From: Tetracladium setigerum | Taxonomy: Eukaryota > Ascomycota > Leotiomycetes > Helotiales | Direction of reading: 5' to 3' | Assembly: GCA_031472005.1 (NCBI GenBank) | Contig: PZJY01000006.1 | Location: 1,922,001-1,986,000, forward strand | Length of the DNA: 64,000 nt | Part shown: positions 11,101 through 23,496 of the stretch, in pieces | Layout of the letters: every line of letters starts with the position of its first letter | How positions within the stretch are numbered: the first letter of the stretch is position 1 | Notes under the pieces: generated by a model | Seen by the model: only the letters and a program-made list of their open reading frames with translations | Told to the model about the DNA's origin: nothing | Databases searched by the model: none | Translations under genes and position numbers: made by a program

Positions 11101-12365
11101 GAAATACAACTTTCCGGATGATGTGCGCCATAAAACCCACATCTACCGACCCTGACAGTGGAGAGCAGACAGACAAAATCAGGGACACCTTTTATGGCGA
11201 CAATGCGACATATTTAGAGAAGGCAACAAAGCTAGAGCGAAAAGTAGAGTCTTGGTCATCCCTGTTGGTCTACCCCGCGAAAACGAAAGCAATAGACATC
11301 TACCAAGCACTGGATTCCGTTTTTGACATGCAACAAGTCACAATTGACAAAACAATCGTTCCGCAATATGCATCAATCGACAAGCTTCCTCCCGTGCTTC
11401 AGATCCAGATCAATCGCACTGATTACGACCCAGTCAAACAAATGCCAGTCAAGGTCAAAAGTGCTGTTGTATTCGACGAGACTCTCTATCTCGATAGGTA
11501 CATGGATTCCAAAGATCCCGAATCGCCTCTGATGCGCCGACGACGACAGGCCTGGGCATGGAAGGCCGAGCTCCGAGATCTTGAAGCTAGATCGGATGTC
11601 CTCCAAACCAGTGATGTATCGAAACCAGCTGCAGGAGCATTCCCCGCAAATAAAGAGAATGCAGATGCCAAAGCAGAAATGAACGTCAAAGACGCCTTGG
11701 TCGCAACGAAAGACTACATCAACTGGATCCAAGAAGATGGCATTGAAGGGGTCGATATCGATGACCTTCTGCCTGAACTCCTCGAAGAACGTGTGGAGGA
11801 GGTGGCTGCTGAGCTTGATGATATCAACAAAAGAATTACTGTGCTAAAGGGGAAACTCGCGGAGCAATTCACTGATATGCGTCAATACCTATACAAGCTA
11901 CAGGCAGTCTTCATCCATCGCGGTACTGCCGGAGCAGGGCATTACTGGATCTACATCTACGATTTGAAGAACGACATCTGGCGTGAATACAACGATGAAA
12001 CGGTCACGATCATCACAGACCGCACACGCATCTTTCACTCTCAAGGCGACGAAGCCACGCCTTACTATCTCGTCTACGTGCGTGATTCGGATAGAGAGGA
12101 ATTGGTTGATACCGTGTCTAGAAATGTGCAGGTTGCAGAGCAGGAGCCGCCAGTTGCTGGAGAGGTGATGAGTGATTGGCAAACTGTGAATGGAGGACAG
12201 GATGAAGCCATTTCCATGGAAGATCTCGATGAAACGAGACATATTGAGCATGCAAAGCCAAGGGCGTTGAGGCCGAAGACCGCGGCTATTGCCGCCTGGG
12301 AGGAGGAAGAAGAGCAATCGAGCCGTGCGACTTTCGATGCGAATGGAAGGCCGTGGGATAACTAA
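8119..12365 (+). CDS. UBP2: ubiquitin carboxyl-terminal hydrolase, UBP2 type (five exons, 1315 aa)
   Basis: A cysteine deubiquitinase. Yeast Ubp2 trims Lys63-linked chains and works with the Rsp5 ligase in membrane-protein sorting. Exons: 8119-8149, 8236-9029, 9123-9848, 9924-10476, 10522-12365; total 3948 nt, 1316 codons. The long N-terminal region (about 20-600) is the UBP2-family extension with Cys/His pairs. The catalytic Cys box VGLNNIGNTCYLNS places the nucleophile near residue 647. The His box AGAGHYWIYIYD places the general base near 1175, followed by WREYNDETVT. Between them lies a Pro-rich insert (PPPPDKPPPVPPRN) that could bind SH3 or WW domains. The short first exon was chosen because its phase-1 donor joins cleanly to GKTAPRLILDLL. 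It is convergent with the metacaspase gene. Confidence 0.93.
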
Positions 12366-13281
12366 ACTTCCCCGGTTTTCGCACGACGGAGTTTTGATGT
12401 TGAGTAAAGGAGAAAGGAAAGAAGAGATATAATCTGTGGCACTCAACGGTCTGCAAGGCGATCTTCTGCTACTGTTTGCTGCCCGCGTTGATTTTGAGCG
12501 AGGTTTCAATATGTTTGGTTCTTATTGTTGGGATCCAAGGGTGTTTTGTTAAAAAGAGATGATCGTTTGTTTTAAAACATGGTCTGCATCGCATTACGAG
12601 CTAAAAGAGAGAGGGGGCGGAGAGAGATTCAGACAGCATCGAATGGCAGTTCCGGAAATGATAAATGAACAATACCCCTCCTGTCCTATACCCCCCCCAA
12701 AGGGTGAAGGGAGAAAAAGATGGCTTGTGTACCTACCTAGCATAAACTTAGGGAGAAATACAGATTCTTCAATCGATGATATATATACATAGGTTAGTTT
12801 GGTGCTTTATCCCTGACTGTTAAATTCGTAAGTCAACGACTTGTTGGGTGAGATGCGAGGAGATAGGTTGAGGAGAGAATTGAGAGTACAGAACGTCTAG
12901 ACACACGAATCACGACACTGCAAACAATATTCGAATAGTTCAAATTCTGAGGTCTCTTTAGGTTTTAAGAATAGCATCGGTTGATTTTGGGAGTTTTTAA
13001 CTAGCTCTGCAGCTCATCAGCTTTCATGATAGAAAGCCATATTTTATTTATGCCTGTCCGTCTGTCCACAAGCTCGGTTTACATGAATTCCATCGATAGT
13101 TTGAAAATTCCAAGAACAAGGTTAATAAATCCCAACCCTGATCCCACCCACTCCATCCCATTTATCCCAAACCCAGAAAATGCATCAAAGACTACCTATA
13201 TTGGCTATCATCGGAAAAATAGGAGGCGAAAAGAACGATTCAATCATCCACAAGCGTTTTACTCCTTGAGAGTCGTTTATG
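12366..13281. other. convergent intergenic region between UBP2 and metacaspase, no gene seen
   Basis: About 0.9 kb of AT-rich DNA lies between two converging stop codons, so it should hold both 3' UTRs. A small inverted repeat, GCTTTC-N6-GAAAGC, lies near 13019-13036. No coding or RNA gene is evident. Confidence 0.5.
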
Positions 13282-15167
13282 TTACAAGATGAAGAGCAGG
13301 TTAGTGTCTGTGAGACTGTGTTAGCGGTGGCGATGGCTGATGGGGAGAGACTCAGGGCTTACTCAATGGGTGACTACTGCTCAATTGAGGTTTCTGGGTA
13401 TATTTCGTTGCAAGCTCGTCACGAATGCTGTTGAGCAATTGGACGTAGCTTTGTTGAGGGTTTTTCTTCATCGCGTTGATGAAAGCCCATGACATTGCTC
13501 CGGTGGCTTTTGCTGCGATTGTTGCATCGGCCCTGTGATGTATGTTAGCATAAGGTTGAAGTCGACACAGTGAGCGATCGATCCAACGTGACTCGCAGCT
13601 CTAAGCCTACACAGCAGCCGTACTTCGGCGCCGGTTAGGTCTTAGAGCTTCCAAAAATAAAACATTAAAATACATAAGCCATATCATCATTAGAGGAGCC
13701 AGGGTGCTTGCCCTGTGACTCTGAAGCTTGACCAGTCTCTCGAGGTATCCCAACGCCAACGCTTAAAATGCACAAAACCCTTGCCTCCCCAAGAACACTT
13801 TTTATCAAATGCAGAACTCCCGCTAAATGCTTCCAATCATGCAGTGCAATGAACAAAGGGGTATACTAACGATGTCTGATCATCTTTGCTTCCTGACCAC
13901 ATGATAACATCTGCTGGAGATGTCTTGGTGGCCATAGTCTTATTATATGCATCATCTCCACTGGTGGCTTTCTTGAAGAAGCCCATGAGATTGTTGGCAA
14001 CCCCACCAAGATCGCCTTGACTGTAAGACGAAATGACACCGAGAAGACCTTGGCCTGCTTCTTTGGCAAGGTTGGGTTCTTTGAGAACACCTTGTGTAGA
14101 GTATATATATGGCAAGTCGAGTGCTGTGCCAGAATGGCACGAGTCAAAAATTGCGGTCAGACGTACACCAGGCGACAATGGTGTGACCATAATCCTGTGC
14201 ATCTCATCATCCACAATATGTCCGACTTGGCGGAAATCTACAGGGTAGATAACCTCATCATAACCATCCTCTTCGTCGCCGTCCAGATCTTTCGTTTGAC
14301 CACCATGACCTATTCTCTGTATTAGAGTCTGCAAACAGGGAATTGAGTGGGTAATTGCTGACCTGAATAGTGGAAAAAGAGAGAATCGTTTGGACGAGCA
14401 TCCTTCACCAGCCAGTGCATTGCTCTTAAAATGTTCTGTTTTGTCGGTTGGCTCATGGGATTTTGTTGGTCGTCAGTCAGTAAAACCATATCGTCCCGTT
14501 GGTAGCCAAAGTTCTCGTTCAGGAAGGCGGACATGTTCTTCACATCGTTGATGCAGCCACGAAGTTGTCCTCTTTGTCCAAAGTAATTTATGCCAATCAA
14601 GAGAGCCTTCCTCCGTCCGGTACAACTCGAGTATTGGAATGCATATCCTTGAGGAGCACCTCCACCGAAGCTTTGCATCGAGGTTGGAGGAGGGGCGGGA
14701 GCATTGTGATTGCCATTGTTATATGCGTTTGAGTTCGCAGACGGCATTGCTAAAAGCCAAGACTGTCAGCACCGGGGTCTTTTCGCCAGATTTTGATGCT
14801 TACGAGGTCTGCCATATTGAGGTTGAGACTGGTTTGGTGGAATCCCGTTGTACCCGCCATATTGCTGTGGGGGAGGCTGCAAATTCGTGAGTAAGGTTGC
14901 AATTGGGCTTTCGGGAGAGGGAAGTACGTACGTGGGAGTATTGATATGAGTTCTGCGGAGGCGGGGGCTGATGGTAGCCGCCGTTATATCCTTGATTTGG
15001 GGGAGGAGGACCGTAGTTTTGCTGAGGACTTGAAGATGTTAGCTATTGATGCGCGGAATGGAGAGCCATATATCCTACGGGTAGTAGTTATTTGGCTGGG
15101 GTGGGTACTGCTGTGGAGGAGGTCCGCCATATCCACCATGGTATCCTGATCCCGGGTATCCTGACAT
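13282..15167 (-). CDS. MCA1: metacaspase, type I (seven exons, 426 aa)
   Basis: A Ca2+-dependent cysteine peptidase cleaving after Arg/Lys, involved in stress-induced death and protein-aggregate clearance. Exons on the minus strand: 15167-15079, 15028-14932, 14876-14804, 14749-14363, 14309-13871, 13532-13363, 13307-13282; total 1281 nt, 427 codons. Residues 1-115 form the Pro/Gln/Tyr/Gly-rich prodomain (GYHGGYGGPPPQQYPP and similar). The caspase fold begins at GRRKALLIGINYFG. The catalytic His is about residue 217 (YSGHGG) and the catalytic Cys about residue 273 (FDSCHSG). The C-terminus QKPQLSSSHPLNTNLLFIL is typical. Intron 5 (13870-13533) is 338 nt, about five times longer than its neighbours, and contains a large inverted repeat. 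The start MSGYPG is the standard family N-terminus. Confidence 0.94.
13597..13649. repeat. inverted repeat inside the long metacaspase intron
   Basis: AGCTCTAAG at 13597-13605 pairs with CTTAGAGCT at 13641-13649. The pairing extends four more base pairs past a one-base bulge (CCTA with TAGG), leaving a GC-rich loop of about 25 nt. It lies within the 338-nt fifth intron of the metacaspase gene. It may be a relic of a small inverted-repeat element or a structured RNA element. Confidence 0.55.
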
Positions 15168-15750
15168 TTCAACTTCTGAGTCTATCGAAGAGCTGGGGCG
15201 AGTAGGAGGATGAGGAGGAAGATGAGAAGACGCGTGAAGGAGGACAGAGATGGACGAGGCGAGTTGCTGTCTGGGGAAAGGCCCTCGGCGTCTGCGGTAT
15301 CTTAGTAGGGGCTCAGAGATGGGGAAATTCGATGTTGGCCGGTCGTAAGGAGGGCGGAACGTGGGATATCTGAGATTCTTTATAGTTTGAGGCTTCGAAA
15401 AACAATTCCTCGAGATCGTGGGGCAGATGGACCTGGATCAAGACCTGAACTAGGACCAGGGGGGCAGGGTAAAGCTAGTCGTGGAATCGATGGCTTGAAG
15501 CGCGTGCAGCACGCAGCAGTCCTTACTGTACCGTTCTGTAAGTCTCCAGTACCGGCACAACTACTGTGTATGGAGGATTTGGGATATTGGAAGAAGATTG
15601 GCAGGCGGCGGGTAAGGGGATTGCGGTTCTTGGGTGCCAAATACAGCAGAGTTCCTCCGTAATGGGGCTGGAGCTTTGAAGGCGTTCCAGGGGGCGGGGG
15701 GTGTTGGTGTCGAAGTGAGGACTGGGTGGTTGAGTGGATGGGATGAAACG

Positions 15751-15826
15751 TGGTGGTGGTGGTGGTGGTGTTGTTGTGAATGAGTTGCGATCTAATGTCG
15801 TGGTGGTGGTGGTGGTTGTGGTGGTG
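15751..15826. repeat. (TGG)n / (CCA)n microsatellite, two blocks
   Basis: Two runs of TGG units, at 15751-15770 and 15801-15826, are separated by about 30 nt. On the minus strand they create poly-His and poly-Thr open frames that are artefacts of the repeat. Confidence 0.85.
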
Positions 15827-16855
15827 CATGCAGAGAGAAAGAGAGAAGTGGAGGGGAAAGAGGCTAACTTGCCGACCACCCGCTGACCAAAGAGGAGTGT
15901 GATGATAACCCTACCTCTACGACATCCTACCTTGGTATTATTTATTTATTATTGGACTATTCGTATTCTATTCGTACGGACTGTCCTACGTCCCAAGACA
16001 TGACGAGCTCGCTTAAATGAAAACAAACCACCGACCTCCTACCTCAGCACCTCTCTTCATCCTCTGGCGAGAAAAAAGTGCTGCAGTCTACTTTAGTGAG
16101 TGACGTGAACGAAAGATTTGCCGTGAAGATCTAGAGCTGTCTTCGTTCTCAATGCGGCACCCCTGGCAGACCCTTGTGCAAGGGATAAACAGCCAGGATC
16201 ACCGATTTGGGCATCACGCCTCGAACTCCGGAAGATCCTCTACGGGCGGTCAGGTCAGTAGGAGGTAGCTCTACCGACAACTGTATGGACAATCTGCTCC
16301 GGGACGATGGAGCAATCGGTAATTTGTGCATGGGCAAAGAAGACGACTCAGCAGAATAATGGGAAAGGGAAAGGGGGGAGAAAAAAAAAGAATCGAAAGT
16401 AAGTTTCTTCTTGCGGATTATTGAGGCGGTGACTGACTGCGTGTGATACTCTGCCATTTCTGCTATTTCTGATATCTCTGATATTGACCTCGATATACCA
16501 AGGCCGGAAAGTGGCCAATGAAAAGAGGCAAAGAGTTGAGCTTCCTGGGCTCGCCGTGCCGTCACTTTCCACGTGGAATGAACCACTTTCTCTCCGATTT
16601 CTGAGAGCTTTTCTCCCCTCCCTCCGTACTAGTGAATAGTGATACCACCACCTTCTTCCTTCCCGACGGGGTGCCCGACATTCCCATAGATGTGGACAAC
16701 AATGGCTTGCGTAGCGGTGCCTGTTCCTCCTATCACAACCCGTTGGGCATGGATGTGAAGGGCCTTCGTCTGCAGCCACTTCGCTTCGAGGTGCCGCATT
16801 CGCTGGGGTGCAACGTGAGCGAGGCCCAGCCAAATCTCGAAATCTCCAGAAGCGA

Positions 16856-16869
16856 GCGAGCTAGCTCGC
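16856..16869. repeat. perfect 14-bp palindrome
   Basis: GCGAGCTAGCTCGC is fully self-complementary. It lies in the gene-free tract and could be a dimeric binding site or a chance palindrome. Confidence 0.6.
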
Positions 16870-17265
16870 CTATCAAAAGTAAACACAACGTGCACTCCAC
16901 ACACCCACACACATCTATCTCTTTCCCATCCGCTCTTCGCCAGAGATTCACCATTAAGAAGGCACATAATACGAGCTTTCCCCTATGCAGGAGTCCCACC
17001 TGCAATAACAACGGGCATCCGCTCAATAGTCTCAAGTTCTTGACCCAATTCTCCGGAGCAGCTTCTTGCTCGTATTACCCAACAAATATACACCACTCTC
17101 GACACTCCTCCTCACAGATCACTCCTTATGCTGTTGCCTAGCAAATGCTTCCAGCATTGTAACGATGCAGTACTACCAAAAACAAACTGACGAACTGCAC
17201 TCTGGAGACCCCGAGATTGCGCAGTCTTCAGCACCACTTACTTACACACAAGCAGTCATCCACCT

Positions 17266-17267
<2 letters not shown>

Positions 17268-17300
<33 letters not shown>
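17268..17300. repeat. (AC)n microsatellite
   Basis: About 16 uninterrupted AC units fill these 33 bases. This is a useful length-polymorphic marker; there is no sign that it is coding. Confidence 0.95.
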
Positions 17301-17302
<2 letters not shown>

Positions 17303-18880
17303 AACTTTCAAGATTGTCTGTCAATGGCACGGAGAGCCGCTGAGCCTCTCCTGCAACGGAAAAACCTTCAATGCTGCTTACATACACTGACAGCTCTCTC
17401 AATAGGGACAAGAGTCAGACCTGCTCCACCCGCATTCGGCCTACCCGCTCCTACCACCACATCCCAATTGATCTGTGCCTCTCTCGGATCAGGTCCCAAG
17501 TGACATCTCTGTGGCTATGCACCCTTCCCTCCGTAGGGCTGCATGGAAACACATCATACCTCCTCAATCGGCCATTGCGGGAGGTACCCAAACCCAGACG
17601 CACACCAAAACCTCACTGCCCATTAGCTCATCGCAAGACCGCCATATAGACAATACATTGGAGCCTAAGCACCCATCATCACCATGGAACAATATATTCC
17701 GCTCGAGCAACCCATCATCGACTGCCGTTGCTTCTGGGCGTCTGTGGCTGGGGGGAAGTATAATAATACTGTTTACTGTGCAGATCATCGTCATCCCTAC
17801 AGCAGTGTGCATCACCTCCTACCCACTCACAAAAAGTACCTCCATCGTGGGTGGTTCCTTGCAGAAGTCAGGCAAGCCACCTATATGCTTGCCTCGTTCC
17901 ACCGTGGTGGCGAGCACTGAGCATGGCAGCTCCAAAATAGACTTCGATGGATGGATGGCATAGACCAACGGGTGAACACGAGCGTGCCGTCCCCAGATTA
18001 TGCTTATACTTACTCCCCAGCTGTCAGCATCAGTCCGCTGTCATCTGGAGCAGAGGGGGGTCGGACCAAGTCTTTACAGTAGTGAGATGTGGCTTCGTCT
18101 AATAGCAGAAGTGCTCGCTTACTCTCTTTTGGGTTGCGGCTAGTGCGTCTACTGGGAAAGAATGAGAATGCTTCTCTCCCTGTCTGCCGTTTTGGTAAGC
18201 TGCACGGGCTTGGTCTATGTTGCTCAAAGGCCCGGGTCCAGCTGTTCGGCACTAAGCATAGATCATATTATGTCTTGTCCCCAGTTCGTTGCAGTAAGCC
18301 GCACTCACCTATCTCTTTGTCATCGGGAGCTGGGTTTTGTTGGGAGTCTCTTCGTTGTCTAAGAGGGAGCATAGTCAACTAGTGTCTGTCCTTCTTTCTA
18401 CCTTTGTAATCTTTAAGCCCTGTTTAGTCATATATATTAGCTTTCATATCTGTCATTTTATTGGAAACTCAAAGCCTCCTCACCCACCGTTCTCTAGATT
18501 CAAGAATCCATTTTGAGTTTTGAAGTATGCATTTTGAGCTGAAACAATGATATTGATATTTCTTTTCGAATAATGCACTACTGAGTGGGTGGTCTACCCA
18601 CCCATAACACTAAGTTCGCCTGGAAATAAAGAAATCCACAACAGGATGGACGCGGCTGAACCATTGATTCAAGTTGCTATTCTACTCGTAGGATCTATCA
18701 ATCCAACTATCCATCCATGCTTTCTTCTCAGACACTACTCGAAACCAACCCACCACACCAAAAAACTTCAAAGAACACCACCAATATCCATGCTCCACCC
18801 CAAAACTCCCCTCCCAAAAATGAACCTTGATCAAATCAAAAACTCGCACGCAACAAGGAATAACACATGCTAAAATCCAA

Positions 18881-21800
18881 CTAATACCGGATAACGTCCC
18901 TCCCCACATTTCCATTCGTGATATACCGCCCCCCACTTAACATCATCTCTTCAATCTTTTGCTGCTTCATCTTATCCACCAAGCGATCATGAATTTTACG
19001 CTTATCACTCCACACTTCAACACATTTCTTCATTCGAACCGTGGCGCGCACGACTTGGATGAACATGCGTAGGGTTTTCTTTTTCTTGGGCCGGATGGGA
19101 CGAGGGATCCCGGATGATTCGAGAAGGGCTATGTCTGCTTTGTTGCTGTGAAATTGTTAGCTGTTGTTTGTATAAATTAGAGTGTGAAGAAGGGAGAACG
19201 AACCAAGCTTCAAAACATGCGATCTGCAATGCCATGTACGTCTTCGCATAGGCAGCCTCGTTGCGGAATTTCTCCTCGCGTTTACATTTCGCGCGTAGCC
19301 ACTCGACTTGCATCGCCATCCCTCTCATCTCCTTGACATGATAATGGGCTTTTTCGTCCCATTCCTGCTTCAGCGTGGCAATGAGTTGGCTTGCCCCTTC
19401 CTCGCTGACGCTCAAGCTTTGATTGGGGAAGCGCACGCCTTTGCAGAGACCACGTTTCTCAGCCTCCCACGTTTCGCGCGCCTTCTTGAATTTTTGAGTC
19501 AGGGAGTGCAATTCGTGTTGTGTCGTTAGAGATTTGTTTTTGTGTTGAGAGCGTTCTTCGCGGATACGCTTCAGTTGGGTGCGAAGGTCGGATTCGGTAC
19601 TTAAAATTGAATTAATGGTTTTTTCGCGTTCTTGGACAATGATTTCGAGGGATTCAACTTGGAGTTGGGTCTCGCGGAGCATTTCGTGGAGGTCTCGTCG
19701 CTCTTGTACCATATTACGATCGTCGTTGGGTTTGAGACGTTCGGATTGGAGTGCTTTTTCTAGACGGTCTATCTTTCCTCGCAGACGACTGATTGTCGCT
19801 TCTGAGGTTGTGTTTCTGGCCTGCAGTTCCTTATTTTTGAACAGTGCTTCGTCAAGAGTATGCTCGAGCTGGTCTTTTTCGGATTCCCAAGCTGTGGTTT
19901 GGTTCTCGAGATCGAGAGCAAGGGCGCTGACTTTACGGATCATTTCCTTTTCGGCCTCCTTAAGCTGGGCACGAAGAGTCTTGAGAGATTGATGCGAAGT
20001 AGCGAGCTGGGCGCGAACCTCAGCAAGTTCAGATTTGCGAGCAGACCCTCCGACCGAGGAGCGAGGAGAAGAGCTAACAAAGCGAGAGATCTCAGCATCA
20101 TGAGCTTTGCGTTCGAGTTCTGTGATTTCGCGTTTGAGACTTCGAAGTTGGTCTTTCTGGGCAGCCTCGCGCTTAGCAAACTCAGACTCCTTTTGACGTG
20201 CGTCTGATAGGTCACGGCGAATGAGAGAAAGCTCGCGTGGATCAGCCTGATCATCACCGGATGCAATTTGAGCTTCCAAATCTTGGATGCGTTGCTCCAG
20301 CTGTTGAATTGTCTTCTTTGCTGCCGCGAGCTCTCGCTTCTCGGCTGAGCCTCTGAGGATTCGTTGAAGATCTGAAATCTCGGTATGAAGTCGAGATTCT
20401 TCTGCACTAGCGCGATCAACTTCTTGTTGTAGCTCTTTCTCCAAGAGTTCTTGTTGAGCAAGTGCAGATTTATTCTCATCACGGAGTCGACAAAGTTCGC
20501 CATTTAGTTTTGTCTTCGCAGTTCGAAGTTCAACTTTCTCCTGATCCAAACGGTAGGTTTCCTCTCCCAGATGTCTGAGGGATTTAAGCTCGCTCTTGAA
20601 CTCATCGCGTTCTGCCTCTGCATCGGCTTTCGTGGAACGGAGAGAATGCACTTCGATATTAAGAGAAGCCAATTGATCTAGGAGTGTTTGCTTCTCTTGC
20701 CTGACCTTCGAAAGTTGAGACTCCACCTCTTTCAATCTGGAAGCAAGTTGCTCCTTGCTACCTTGACCAGCTTCCAAGTCACCTTGGAAGTGTTCAATCT
20801 CAGCTTGTGCATCCGCAGCGGCTGTTTCTGCTCGAGCAAGGTCTTGTTTGAGGGTTTGAATATGTCTGCGAAGACTTTCGGATTCTTGCTTTGCTGCGGC
20901 AATATCAGTGTTGGCTTGATCGCTTTCATCGTCTAAACTGGTTTGAAGAATTTCGACCTCATCCTCTAATCCTTCGACCTTTTCTGCCAAAGATTTCTGC
21001 TCCCGCTGGCTCAGACGGAGTTCTTCTCGAACGCCTGCTAACTCAGATCGTGCTTGCTCATATGAACTTCTTCTGGCCTCGATGTCTTCGTTCAGCTCCT
21101 CGATTTGGCGCTTGAAAATCGCTTCTTGGCCGACACGTCTGGAAACCTCACTCTGAATAGCTTCCTGGAGTTTCGACTCTTTGCCAGACAAAGTTCCCTC
21201 AAGCATCTGAAGCTTGTCGATGGTTTGCTGTAATCCAGAGGCCCGCTGTTCCGCAGCGGCCTTCTGCGAATCCAAGCTTTTTCGCTCCCTCTCCCACTTG
21301 TCATTGTCATCGTCATAAAGTCGCTCCTTTTGTCGGATGTCTGCACGAAGATCCTCAACCACATCATTGAGTCGGCCAATTTCTCCCTTGTACTCCTCCC
21401 GGACATCTCGTTCACTGGCAAGCGCCGCAGTCTTTTCATGGTCAAGTTTGTCTGTAAGATTTTCGATCTCTTTTCGAGCTCGTGCAAGATCGTCCTGAAG
21501 GCTAGAGGATTCCGACGTAAGGGCATCGTGTCGAAGCTGCAAGAGATTCTTCTGTTCGGCCTTTTGCTGAACTTCCTTTTCGGCAGAATCGAGTTTTTGC
21601 ACCAATGATTGGAGTTCCTTCGAGGAAGCGTCTTTCTCATTTTGCACAATTTCAAGCCTGTCCTGAAGCTCCTGCTCTCTAGCTTGACTGCCGTCTATGA
21701 GCTGCTCGATTTGACCTTGTAGCTTGTTGATTATAGCAACCTTTTCGCTATGTTGTTTTTCGAGGGCTGCATACTTGTCGTGCATGTCTTCGAGACTATC

Positions 21801-23141
21801 CTGCAGTCTGGCGGCCTTCTCCTCCATCTGTCTGCTCAAACCTTTCGATGTCATTGATTTGTTGGATATCTCCTCCTGCAATTCCTCCAGGTCCGACTCA
21901 GCTCTCTCCTTCTCCCGGATGGCATCCTGGCAATCCTCTTTTGCCTCGTCCACTTCGATTTTGAGACGCTTGACGTCTTGCTCCAGCTCCTGAATGGTCT
22001 CCTTGGCTTCGTCGAGTTCTTCGCCGACCTGGGCTTGCTCCTCTAGCTCGATCTCGCGACGCTGTGCCTTTTTAGCCGCCTCTTCCAAATCTGCGATGAT
22101 ATCGGCCTGTTTCTTGATTTCATCCTTCAGATTTTCCACTTCGTCCTCACGGTCATCCAGCTCACGATCCTTTTGATGTAAGTCGTCTTGCAAATCCCGG
22201 ACTTTGTCCTCCATATCCGCAAACTGTCCTTGTTGAGCCCGTAACTGGTCGAGGTCATCTTCTCTCTCCTCCAAAACCCTTTGCAACCGATCGACCTCTT
22301 CTCTGGCACCTTCATCCGAATGCTTCCGCTTGATCTTTTCCTCCATTTCGATGAGTTGCTGGCGATAAGATTCCACATCATGTTCCGCGGTGGCTAAGGT
22401 CTTCCGGAAACGAACCAATTCTCGTTGCATGGTGACTTTGTCGATTTTGAGATCTGTATTCTCCTTCAAGGCTAGCTCGCTGAAGCCAGGACCACTCTTC
22501 CGTAGAGCATCCTCCAAGAAATGGATCTTCAGCTTCAGCCCAAAGTTCTCCTTCTCAATCTTGTCGATGACGTTCTCTTGCTCTCGTAGTGACAGTTGGT
22601 TCCCGTCTTGTAGAACAGCCCCTTGCCCTCCGTCGTTGCGCCGAGACAGCATCACCATAGGAGTTGATGCGGCGCTACTGCTGTCCATGTTTTGCAATGG
22701 TGTGCCCGCCATATATGTATCATTTCCTGAATTCCCGTATGCTGAGTGGTCTATGGGTAATGCGCTCAAATCCGCCTCGATTTTATCCAAGCCTCCGGGT
22801 CTGAGAAAAGCTGGTGTTTGCAGCACATTTTCCTTGCCATTCTGCATAGCGCTATTCCGCGTCGCGCTCTTGAGTAATGGTGTAAATTCACCTCCACCTA
22901 GACTGGTGGGAAGATTTCGTCTGTCGCCGAGCGCAGCGCGACTGCGCGGGGTTTTGAGGTTGAGCCCACCGCCGCGTCGACCATTCTGCAACTGCTGAAC
23001 GAGGTTGTTTTTGTCTTTCGAGGGAGATTGGAAGGATGCTTCTTGCGAGATATCGTAATCGAACTGCCGATTCATGAGGTATGTTGCATCTCCAACGTTG
23101 GTTCGTGGGGTGTCGAGCCCTCCCATGCCGGCTTGCACCAT
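18881..23141 (-). CDS. spindle-pole-body / MTOC coiled-coil protein with CM1 and PACT-like domains (Pcp1/ApsB/Mto1 class), 1400 aa
   Basis: Predicted tether of gamma-tubulin complexes at the spindle pole body or other microtubule-organising centres. Exons on the minus strand: 23141-19204 and 19145-18881; total 4203 nt, 1401 codons. The N-terminal 170 residues are unstructured with TPRTNVGDATYL and several Ser/Thr-Pro sites. A centrosomin motif 1 (EQENVIDKIEKENFGLKLKI, about 185-215) is the gamma-tubulin-complex binding signature. About 1000 residues of nearly continuous coiled coil follow. The C-terminal segment MQVEWLRAKCKREEKFRNE through AYAKTYMALQIACFEA, continuing over the intron into a basic region (PKKKKTLRMFIQVVRATVR), matches PACT/MASC-type targeting domains. 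The frame is open upstream to 23378, but MVQAGMGGLDTPRT is the likely start. It is head-to-head with ECD. Confidence 0.88.
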
Positions 23142-23496
23142 AGTGTAGGTGTGGCGAGCCGTACAGCTCAGAATATATGTTAAGTACTTAAGAATTAGAC
23201 GCGATGATATACAAAAAGCGCAAGCTGGAAGGTGGCCATTGACTCCAAAGGAAATGCAAAAGTCGTGGTTGTTCCTGATGTCGAGATTTGTTGATGGTCG
23301 ACTTTGAAGACGCGATTTGCTTGACAACGAAAGTAAACAGAGGCCTGTTCTGGGCTTAGTGGACTTGGCACAACCCAACCCTAAAGTGGGAAGGCGTGAG
23401 CCAAGCTCAAGATATCAATCAATCAACACTGATGAAATCACCAAGCACAGAAAACTTCAACAATTTTCAGATCTCAAAAGAAATTCTAGATACGAA
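23142..23496. promoter_or_regulatory. compact divergent promoter of the MTOC gene and ECD
   Basis: Only 355 bp separate the two start codons, so the promoters must be adjacent or shared. I see no clear TATA box. The open frame of the MTOC gene continues through part of it without family-like sequence. Confidence 0.55.

Larger units (their letters stand above)
15168..18880. other. 3.7-kb gene-free tract with microsatellites
   Basis: This tract separates the metacaspase start from the stop of the spindle-pole-body gene, both on the minus strand. I found no ORF with a family motif or with a splice-consistent extension. The longer frames (16632-17141 plus, 16348-16833 minus, 17475-17963 plus) have irregular composition. 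It holds TGG/CCA tracts at 15751-15770 and 15801-15826, an (AC)n tract at 17268-17300 and a 14-bp palindrome at 16856-16869. The first few hundred bases before 15168 presumably serve as the metacaspase promoter. Confidence 0.5.

Noticed and set aside
15380..15879. Minus-strand frames of 118-149 codons with poly-His and poly-Thr
   Set aside because: Caused by two TGG repeat blocks; no conserved segment outside the repeat.
16632..17141. 169-codon plus-strand frame, with a 112-codon frame opposite
   Set aside because: Neither strand shows a motif, signal peptide or continuation by splicing. Retained only as part of the gene-free tract.
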